A stretch of 64,000 nt of DNA, from positions 20,795,464 through 20,859,463 of the forward strand of contig JAKZAP010000007.1 in NCBI GenBank assembly GCA_023053575.1. The letters are read 5' to 3'. Every line of letters begins with the position of its first letter. The stretch's first letter is position 1. This DNA comes from Branchinecta lynchi. Taxonomy: Eukaryota; Arthropoda; Branchiopoda; Anostraca; Branchinectidae. The notes beneath the pieces were generated by a model that saw only the letters and a program-made list of their open reading frames with translations, had not been told where the DNA came from and made no database searches. Shown here one piece after another: positions 58,001 through 64,000 of this stretch. Both the position numbers and the translations under genes were made by a program.

Positions 58001-58751
58001 CGAGGGATTGGGATGAAGCTTGGATTATGCAAAGGTAACGGGTCCAAGATCCGGAAGGGCTTCCATTTAAGTTACTCGGTGGGTGATAGGAAATATGATA
58101 AATATGATATTTACGCGTCCGAATCACAAGGGGCGTCACTAGCCTTTTTCCGTTGGGGGGGGGGGGGGCGTCCCTCCCTATTAACGACAGAACAACAATT
58201 CGATTAACGAAGCGGATACATCGAATCATGTTTTGTGGGATCCTAAAACGCAGTGACTTCGTAAAGTGTGTCTGCCCGTGTGTCTGTCTGTTAGCTTGAG
58301 AACTCTTGAAGGAGTTAGGTAGGTTATATTGTTCGAACTTGTTGTTGCGGGTCCTTTGCATCAAAAGTACAGGTCGTTCGAAGATGGCGAGGGGTCGGGA
58401 AGGGGTTTCAAGCTAAGATTTATTCACAGGTGAGAGACTTGCTGGGTCCACCTAGAAAAGCCTCCTTAACTAGATTTTCGTACCTCAGCCCTCTTCGGTT
58501 AAACTTTAAGGGTTTCAGTCGGATTCTGACACCTTGCCGAGTTGACTGGTTTCCTCTTTCCATGTGAGAGTTCTAGATGAACGTCTTGTCAGCTATATAG
58601 AGAATGAGCACGGAAGTTATATTAACTTTCGTTTCAGATTGAGTATGGTGCTTGTGCCCTGTCCCTTGCTGGCAACGTTGTGATGTTTCTCACCATATTC
58701 GGATTTTTTGTAGCGTTTGGACAGGACAGCATAGACTACTCCATGTGGTAA
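46061..58751 (+). CDS. LEPROT: LEPROT/VPS55-family endosomal membrane protein, complete gene
   Basis: Small four-helix membrane protein of the leptin-receptor-overlapping-transcript/Vps55 family, which acts in endosome-to-lysosome transport and, in vertebrates, limits surface levels of receptors. Coding exons 46061-46076, 56013-56088, 57284-57470 and 58638-58751 join in phase to 130 codons plus stop, against about 131 residues in the family. Seen: the MAGVKALVAL start, [20 protein letters not shown] (helix 1), [19 protein letters not shown] (helix 2), [17 protein letters not shown] (helix 3), the segment around [16 protein letters not shown] (helix 4) and a terminal DYSMW. All four hydrophobic segments are intact. 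Intron 1 is about 9.9 kb and full of nested repeats. The gene is divergent from VCP. LEPROTL1 is an equally possible vertebrate name, since invertebrates usually have one member. Confidence 0.96.
46234..47663. mobile_element. Mariner-like TIR element carrying a nested insertion
   Basis: Ends TA-CAGTAGAGGTATGCTTATT and the inverse CATAAGCATGCCTCTACTG-TA, i.e. a 5'-CAGT start flanked by TA as in Tc1/mariner elements. Outside the nested element at 46435-47369 its sequence matches 32190-32637. No transposase ORF. Confidence 0.75.
46435..47369. mobile_element. Foldback element with TTAAA target duplication
   Basis: Begins CAGTTGGGCACCAGAC and ends with the exact inverse, flanked by TTAAA on both sides (46430-46434, 47370-47374). 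Arms extend about 370-400 bp inward (blocks CCTCCACAGGGGA, GCACGGTGCTCAAACGTCTA, GACAGGGCTGAAATTACTAC) around a 170-bp centre. Superfamily not determined. Confidence 0.88.
47690..48325 (-). repeat. Repeat half, interrupted by the 48326 insertion
   Basis: Carries a segment at 47815-47895 repeated in inverse at about 48228-48320 (AAACAATCTAAAGGAAATAT). It also has one inverse copy (about 47910-48190) of the tandem unit at 51374-52260. Confidence 0.65.
48326..51277 (-). mobile_element. GGCACTTG-family element, most complete copy
   Basis: Left end ATGGCACTTGAGCTTACTCA then AGTGCCAT (a terminal hairpin). Right end CAAGTGCCATATGAGCTCGT then AGCTCTTG. The interior is a tandem array of units of 425-432 bp; boundaries at GCTTAGAGTGGAGGGATCGG fall at 49141, 49572 and 49997, with diverged units outside. 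Each unit has a G-run next to GGGGGAGTTGG. No ORF is conserved between units. It is inserted into the surrounding repeat (47690-52340), so it is younger. Class unknown; a Helitron-like or satellite-bearing TIR element are both possible. Confidence 0.75.
51290..52340 (+). repeat. Three tandem units of about 200-400 bp
   Basis: Units beginning CCACTAGAAAAGAAGTGGCC and running through TCTTGGAAGTGC, AAAATTGGAAAATGAGG, CAGGTATCTTTTGATCTAGG to CAGGGGTACCATGCCCA start near 51374, 51627 and 52038. Non-coding; an inverse copy lies at about 47910-48190. Confidence 0.75.
52341..53745. other. Unrecognised intron stretch
   Basis: 52880-52990 and 53035-53110 share diverged segments (GCCCAA, AAAAATAGAGAAATG, CCCAAATTAAAAT), so part of it is duplicated. 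A CCAGGCCTAGGCCTAGGCCT palindrome lies near 53350. The rest is unrecognised. Confidence 0.4.
53800..54520 (+). repeat. Diverged tandem repeat, CCGACAAAAGCTCTGTCGGT units
   Basis: About six units of roughly 90-130 bp containing TTTCTGATACCGAC, AAGCTCTGTCGGTAA, GAAACTTCTTGTTGGGAAAT and CAGCGTTTGTCGGTGCG. Each unit has a short hairpin around CCGACA...TGTCGG. Confidence 0.7.
54790..55625 (+). repeat. Possible GGCACTTG-family remnant
   Basis: Alternating blocks such as CACACAGCGGACGTCAGATC, CGGACACATAA and AAAGTTTTATCCCAA resemble the family's unit order but have lost the ends. Nothing else is recognised. Confidence 0.35.
56013..56088 (+). CDS. LEPROT: LEPROT exon 2, first transmembrane helix
   Basis: Completes an Ala codon, then [20 protein letters not shown] and LPQY with a split Gly. 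Acceptor TTCATTGTAG, donor GTAAGT. Confidence 0.96.
56089..57283 (+). other. LEPROT intron 2
   Basis: A long T-run lies near 56140-56171. 56285-56500 is the third copy of the repeat at 2255-2790 (CAGTTGAAGCTTCTACTGAC-like block). 56500-57283 is unrecognised and ends in a good acceptor (ATATATTTTAG). Confidence 0.55.
57284..57470 (+). CDS. LEPROT: LEPROT exon 3, helices 2 and 3
   Basis: Completes Gly, then [58 protein letters not shown] and VGGI. The [10 protein letters not shown] block is diagnostic for the family. Donor GTGAGT. Confidence 0.97.
57608..57797. repeat. Foldback repeat, best-preserved copy of CGGCCCTTCTTGGC family
   Basis: The arm TATTTGACGGTGCAAAACGT through TTAGAGCCACATTTCGGCC (57646-57697) is repeated in inverse at about 57738-57798. 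The centre contains CTTCTTGGCAAGGATCC. Related copies: 1555, 4205, 11533. Confidence 0.8.
57850..58400 (+). repeat. Mixed repeat fragments in LEPROT intron 3
   Basis: 57850-58125 resembles the GGCACTTG-family unit (GTCCGAATCGCATCCGACTA, GGGATTGGGATGAAGCTTGG). 58127-58170 contains GGGGCGTCACTAGCC with a G-run as near bases 230-260. 58234-58400 is a 5' fragment of the GATCCC element. Confidence 0.5.
58638..58751 (+). CDS. LEPROT: LEPROT exon 4, fourth helix and stop
   Basis: 38 codons including stop: [40 protein letters not shown] at 58749-58751. Acceptor TTTCGTTTCAG. Confidence 0.97.
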   Translation: MEYGACALSLAGNVVMFLTIFGFFVAFGQDSIDYSMW

Positions 58752-58829
58752 AAAGCCTTTTGAGTTTCTTACCGAACTTTTTCTCAGTATTTTAACTGTT
58801 CGACGAGTGAATGGCTTTGAAACAGTGAG

Positions 58830-58835
58830 ATTAAA
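58830..58835 (+). terminator. Possible LEPROT polyadenylation signal
   Basis: ATTAAA 79 bases after the LEPROT stop. There is no closer AATAAA; the next is near 59588. Confidence 0.3.
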
Positions 58836-58952
58836 TATGCAAAGCATACCATCGATGTGAAGTGGAGTAAGGAGGGGGGGGGGGGTGAGCGGCTGGAGAC
58901 GGTTGATGCATACGATCTGTTCGTTATACACGGGACTAATTACTAGCTTTGA

Positions 58953-59235
58953 CCGTATGCCACACTTCTAACAATAGTAACTGTTAGTTAACATTTTCGT
59001 TCCTACCTCAGAAAAGCTACTAGCCGACCGTTCCAACCTTCTCGAAATAGTAACTTTTTGCTTACCACGCTCCGGAGCGTAGTTAGTGGGGCTACTACGA
59101 TGTCAGTGGGTGATTGGTCCGATTAGCCCGCGGCACGATGTTTTGCCGAAAACCGGAAAATTCATTCCAGCCTTAACGCCAGATATCCAGGATCCGTCAT
59201 GCGTAGTAACTACGATTCGCAGGGTGGAACACACT
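58953..59235. mobile_element. MITE, AGCGTGTTCC family (copy 4)
   Basis: Right end GGGTGGAACACACT and internal blocks (GCTTACCACGCTC, GCGTAGTAACTACG, CATTCCAGCC) match the other copies. The left end is decayed. Confidence 0.65.
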
Positions 59236-59627
59236 CTTTGTGCAGAAGTGGGCCTCCTTAAACTTTCCTCTTACGGGATTTTACCTTATGCAAGTCATTC
59301 TTGGGCGAGGTTTGAACCAGTGACGTTTCTGATTTTCAAATTAAGTATTTTCTGGATTTTTATTTTCACCACAGTGTTCTACCATTAGGGTCCTGGACTG
59401 ACGAGGCTCTGGCAAGGCAGTCCTAGACTTCTGAATTCTGTTTATTCCAGGTTAATTTGTCCTGGTTATTGGTTAACAAGTCCCTTGTGTAATTTCCATC
59501 TTCATTTCGTTAGTATTTATATTGATTGGGTTACTCCACTGCTGCGAACGAGTTAGCCTCCGTCGCTCACTCCTTGTTTGTCCAATCCTGGACATCAATA
59601 CACAGGAATAAAGTATTACTTACTTTC

Positions 59628-60003
59628 GTTTTAAGCAGAGCAAAATAACACAAGGGAGTAGCGCCAAGACTTGAAAAAAGTTACACACTGTCGAATAGCA
59701 GCGACACTAGCACCACTAGTGATACATAATGTCCCTATTGAAACTCAACCAGTCTTGCACCAGCACTGGCTCCTATAACTCTATATCCCGAACACAGCAA
59801 AAAAAAAAGATACAACCTCCCCTGTTTCCTTCATGTGTGCAAACTACATCTTCTGTACTAGAATTTTCTAAACTCACAAGTTTGTCTCGCTTTAAAGGTC
59901 GCGAGCGTAGTGGGCGGCGCTACGAGTAATGTGTGTTCCGATACATGGATTGCATAGGTCTTGGCGCTAGTCCCTACTGTTATTCTGCTCTAGTTTTAAG
60001 GAA
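59628..60003. repeat. Short foldback element
   Basis: TTTTAAGCAGAGCAAAATAAC and AGTAGCGCCAAGAC near 59630-59675 are matched in inverse by GTCTTGGCGCTAGT and GTTATTCTGCTCTAGTTTTA near 59957-60000. Confidence 0.7.
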
Positions 60004-60287
60004 AAGGTATAAAGACGCACTTCTGCACGAATCGGTTCTTACCCTGAGGGCTCTGGGCCGTGCCATTTACCTGCAAGGTAGCTTCGGATGAGTGTAACAT
60101 AATTTAGCGGTCATGTTTTGTATTTAGTCGAAGTTCTATATCTTTTTCAGTCCCAGCGGTAGTGATTTTTCGTTTCCTAACGTTAAAGAGTGATATTTCG
60201 TAATTATGAGCTAATTTGTTAATAAATTTTCCCCAGTTTGCAGAAACAACGTCTTCGATCGATGTAAATTAGGTGTTAGAAAAACAA

Positions 60288-61460
60288 GAGCTACGAGCTC
60301 GTATGGCACTTGTTACCAGTAGGCGGTACAAGAAAGTAGATGAGAACGTCACAAAGTACAACCGCAATCGGAAAATACGGTTCGGACCTAGTATAGGAGA
60401 TGTTGTTTCATCCAAGTCTGAGGAGTTCTGGCATCTCGTGGGATCATCTGATGCAAATGGCTGTTCTAACTTCCAAGTTTTTCAGCCCAGTAAATCCACT
60501 CGTTTGTTCTGTAGACGTGCCACACGATTTCCTATACCTCCCTTCAACTCCCCCTACCGCGGCCGAATCTGGTTTGGAATCGTGAATGGATAATCTGAAG
60601 CATCTTTCCTTACCACCTATCAAGTTTCACTCGAATCTGAGCATTTTTTTGAAAATTTTGGTACTCCCCCCCCCCCCTTGGTCGGATCCAGTTCGGACCC
60701 TACCATATGTCATTCAGGGCATATAATCTGTCAACATTCCACGTTTCATTTAAATCGCTGCACTCGTCTGAGCCCTATGCAAGCCACAAAATTTCCGGGA
60801 CTGCCCCTCTAACTCCCCCTACAGTGGCCGAATACGACTCGAAAACATAAAAGTCGCATAGCATCTCTGACATCTCCTCGTCCCATCCATCAAGTTTGAG
60901 TGGAATCGGAGCATAGCATATCTGCAAATTCCCAATTCCCGCCCCCCACCCCCTACCGTGGCAGGATCCGGTCTATCTAGGCCGCATAAACTTGGTGCTG
61001 TTGAACTTGCATACCATCCGGTTGGTTTTTGTGCGCGTCAAAAGTTTCCCCCAACCGTGGCCGCATGTGGTTCGAACGCATGTGTTGCACGTCTAGTTCA
61101 TCAATCTTATCACCCATTAAGTTTCACTCGAATCGCACTACCCGTTTGCAACTTACGGAAGTCGTGATCCCTTTCCCTCACTCCCCCCCCCCCCCCCCGA
61201 AAATGGTCGAATCCAGGAACGGAAGTTTTCCTAGGGCATTGTGCCGGGTTCCTAAGCCAATTTGGTAGGGTCACTAATGTGTATGCAAAGTTTCATCGTC
61301 CTTAGCACATCTGGAACTATTCTAACTCGCGATCACCAACATTCTGGGAAACCCCCCTCCAACTCCCCCAAAGAGACCCGAAACGACGTGGCTCCGTCTA
61401 TTACGTATCTAGGCCTAATGCTTGTTCTCCCCATCAAGTTCCATAGCCTGGTAGGATTTC
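60288..61460 (+). repeat. GGCACTTG-family repeat, 5' part
   Basis: Begins CAAGAGCTACGAGCTCGTAT then GGCACTTGTTACCAG, the inverse of the right end of 48326-51277. It continues with the same units (CAAGTTTCACTCGAATC, C-runs, GGTCGGATCC). It fades out near 61460 without the hairpin end. Confidence 0.7.
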
Positions 61461-62886
61461 CTCATTGGGCACCTGGCTCTCAGTCAGCCACCTTTGCAAG
61501 AGCTGTCTTTGTAAGGTCATTCGAATGGTGCGAAAGACGATCAAGATTTCCAGCCTGATTTCTTCATTTTCGTCATCCAATAGACCAAATCTTTAGTTTT
61601 CTGATGTTCACCTACTATTGTTTTCATAATTGCCTATTATGATGATAAGCTGTTTATTGGGCACCAGGGGGGGGAGGGGGGAGGGAGACACCACATCAGA
61701 CGGGCCGCATCTTCATGTCTCCACACAAGACCTTGTCGTGCAAGCTGTATTGGCAAGGGTTGCACAAGGCTTTGCACGGTCAGCTGTCGTTATAAAGAGA
61801 GGTCCTTTCAGAGAAAGACTACTCCGGTGGAGTAGGTGTCCAGTTCAGATTCACCTGACTGGGCTTAACTCGAGCTCCTGTATACCTTTTCCATCGCGGA
61901 GGGGAATGAGCCGTCGCCAGCCACTTCATACCGTCTAGCAAAGAAACGCTCTATAGAAGACCTGCATAATTCGTGGGAAAAATGGTAGCGGTGAACTGAT
62001 AAAATGACAATGCTCTTCGAGTGGGATTTGAACTCGCAACCGACGCTCGAAACCAATCGAGCTAATGAGGAGCTTCAAGTTCAAGTTCGTTTTACTGGTG
62101 ACCAAATCAGTACATAGTTGGCTATGCCTATAGAGAGGAACGCTCGGAGATACTAGGCCTAACCAAGGAAATACACTGTATTATAACAAACCGAGTGTGA
62201 AGATAATAATAATAGGATAAGAAATAGACAATAATCATAATCTATTTACGCCCATAAGAATGAATTTTAAGTTTGTTCTTTAGTGTCCAAAATGATCCAT
62301 ACATATCTACTGTGTCCCTATGCGCATCCCAGCGTCGAACAATAACAACCTTCGGAGCAAATTCAGATTATTCGGAATGATACCGGTCGGTGTAGATCTT
62401 TGATTTTTGTCTTGTATCATCTAGTTGCAGAGCAAGAGGAAATAAATTAAGGTTTGCGAACAAAGTCCCTTGTACAAGTTCCATCATCACATAAATAGCC
62501 TATTATGGGGAATGTGGAAGTAGTGCACTGAAAGATAAAAATGCTCCTCGGTCGGGGTTTGAAACAGTAACACGTGAAAAGCGCCATTCCTTCAGTTCGA
62601 AATTTTGTCACTGGTTGGAGTTTCTCACTGAGCCTCTGTCATTAGGGTCCTAAACTGTTTACGAGTCTCTGATACTGGAGTTCTGAACTTTTCAGTTCAG
62701 CTCATCATCGTTTCAGTTTTATTTATCGACCTGGCCGATAACAAGTCTTTATATGCGTGGATAATGTACGGTATAATCGGTTCTAGCACAGTGCATTCTA
62801 ATTGTCTGTAAGTGAAACCGTGCCAGAGCTTTGTCAAGTGAAGGTTTACGCAAGTTGCTCGTTCTAGCAAAGCTTTGTGTTCTTAG
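61461..62886. other. Intergenic, mostly unrecognised
   Basis: A G-rich run lies near 61668-61685. The tRNA-like stretch at 62010-62075 is listed separately. Open frames such as 61630-61938 have no recognisable domain. Confidence 0.35.
62010..62075 (-). repeat. tRNA-like sequence (SINE head or tRNA relic)
   Basis: On the minus strand: TTAGCTCGATTGGTTTCGAG (A box and D-arm) and GAGTTCAAATCCC (B box). The boxes are too close for an intact anticodon arm, so it is a relic. Confidence 0.55.
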
Positions 62887-63063
62887 TCAAGATTCCACAA
62901 GGACGTTTTTAAGTGGGGTTTTGGCAACAGAATTGTTGATCCTTGGAACAGCCTTACCCAAGATGCGGTTAATGCTGAATCGATCAATAGTTTTAAGTGC
63001 ATTGTTGATGAGATTCTTAACTCTGATCAGTTCGACTACTCAAAATTTCTTAAAGTTATTTAG
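62887..63063 (+). pseudogene. Non-LTR retrotransposon ORF2 C-terminal fragment
   Basis: 58 open codons followed by TAG, preceded by an in-frame TAG at 62884. It encodes SRFHKDVFKWGFGNRIVDPW, NSLTQDAVNAESINSFK and DEIL. The pattern N-R-(V/I)-V-x-x-W-N-S-L-x-x-x-V-(V/N)-x-A-x-S-(V/I)-N-S-F-K is the hallmark C-terminus of CR1-like LINE polyproteins. A (TTA)n stretch follows at about 63088-63112, as in LINE 3' ends. It is a short, dead 5'-truncated copy and unrelated by position to the one at 24351. Confidence 0.8.
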
Positions 63064-63244
63064 AGGCGAAAGCCTTTTCTCTTGCTTTGTATTATATTAT
63101 TATATAATTATTATTACTCTTGGTGCTAGTGTTGTGATATACTTGGTTTTTTTAATGCATCGATATTTCGATATTCAGTAATCGACATCGAAATTGCAGG
63201 ACCATTTATTCCCTTCATATACGTCTCGTTTCGAAAAAATTGCT

Positions 63245-63567
63245 TCATCTTCGGTAATATAAGATGTAGTTACGTTAGATTAGTTACAATAATGAGAAAT
63301 TGATTAATACGTCCAAATACCCTTTTTGATGTCGATATTTACGATTTTATATCGAGATTTGGTCCGATATGCCAATATCGAATAACGCGGAACAGTTGAT
63401 GCGTCTTATCCTCAAAACCTGAAAATATTACCTCTTCGGTAATATAAGATGTAGTTACGATAGATTAGTTACAATAATGAGACAATAGATTAATATGTCC
63501 AAATACCCTTTTTGATGTCGATATTTACAATTTACATCGAGATTTGGTCCGAGATTTGATATCGAAT
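63245..63567 (+). repeat. Two direct repeats of about 140 bp
   Basis: TCTTCGGTAATATAAGATGT through CCTTTTTGATGTCGATATTT and ATCGAGATTTGGTCCGA occurs at 63249-63390 and again at 63433-63567, about 185 bp apart. Many ATCGATAT/TCGATATT motifs. Non-coding. Confidence 0.8.
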
Positions 63568-64000
63568 AACGAAAACGATTTCGCTATATCTGCCTCCTGC
63601 CGACGCTGGGAAGTGGGTAGATGAAGCTTCTCGTTGTGATCGCTGTCTATGCGATCCTGCGATTGAGACACTGTTGTTCTTTTTCCAGAACGACGTATTT
63701 CTGTCTATGTGAATTTCTCCGCTAAGATCTGATTTCCCCGACCCGGTGAATCTTCAATCAACTCCGTAAGGTATTGGTCAGGTATATTTTGCTTTATTGC
63801 ACCTGTGAAGTTTTGGTGAAGGATATAGCTGCTTTAAGGTCATTGCTTTTTTTTGTTAGTAACATTATATATTTTTGTAACATAAAATGTAACCATCACA
63901 ACTATTGTTGACTCGATCAGTAAGGAAAACTGGACAATAGTTCATAACATTGGATGTTAAAGTACAGCTTGGTGGCTTAAAGCATTGTTTGTTCGAACGC
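63568..64000. other. Window end, nothing recognised
   Basis: Ordinary AT-moderate sequence without a coding signal or repeat copy that I recognise. Confidence 0.3.

Noticed and set aside
62831..63181. 116-codon ORF with hydrophobic C-terminus
   Set aside because: The meaningful frame here is the overlapping one that gives the LINE C-terminal motif. This frame is a shadow running into AT-rich sequence.

Overview
This window is nuclear DNA from an invertebrate animal. Three conserved protein-coding genes are cut into short exons by GT-AG introns, and the introns and spacers are packed with repeats. The predicted p97 protein has several residues I associate with protostome rather than vertebrate p97 (for example a Tyr-Ala-Met-Gly-Lys-Ser stretch before the D2 domain), so a protostome is my guess. 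I cannot name the species.

Layout of genes. (1) Plus strand, 5592-11490: the last four coding exons of a NIM1-type AMPK-related Ser/Thr kinase. The catalytic loop to the C-terminus is present. The N-lobe exons were not found and probably lie upstream of base 1. (2) Minus strand, 37171-13745: a complete VCP/p97/CDC48 AAA ATPase gene of 13 coding exons, 802 codons plus stop. Its first coding exon is only 17 nt. (3) Plus strand, 46061-58751: a complete four-exon LEPROT/VPS55-type membrane protein gene of 130 codons plus stop. NIM1 and VCP are convergent (stops about 2.25 kb apart). VCP and LEPROT are divergent (starts about 8.9 kb apart). These are unrelated housekeeping or signalling genes. Apart from the general link that p97 and VPS55-type proteins both act around endosomes, I see no functional cluster.

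Repeats. The rest is dominated by non-autonomous DNA transposons and foldback elements. Several have recognisable ends and target-site duplications: hAT-like elements at 812-2206, 11954-12760 and 21744-24238 (the last with a perfect 8-bp duplication); an AGCGTGTTCC-ended MITE family (30920-31212 has a perfect 5-bp duplication); and a mariner-like element at 46234-47663 that holds a foldback element at 46435-47369 with a perfect TTAAA duplication. A large family ending in GGCACTTG/CAAGTGCC with internal tandem repeats occurs about ten times, the best copy being 48326-51277. A second family (7812-8946, 17543-18605) has about 136-bp internal repeats. There is a tRNA-derived SINE in VCP intron 12 and two decayed non-LTR retrotransposon 3' ends (24351-25010 minus, 62887-63063 plus).

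Structurally odd regions. 43850-45800 is a 'ladder' of about 32 near-palindromes built on CCAACTAGTTGG at roughly 57-bp spacing, with long inverted ends and a central 104-bp perfect inverted repeat. 39013-39624 is a 17-bp minisatellite whose minus strand is open in all three frames. 35155-35692 is an almost perfect 269-bp tandem duplication in VCP intron 1.

No CRISPR array, operon, rRNA or convincing functional tRNA was found. I found no undescribed enzymatic system. The most unusual signals are in repeat architecture.
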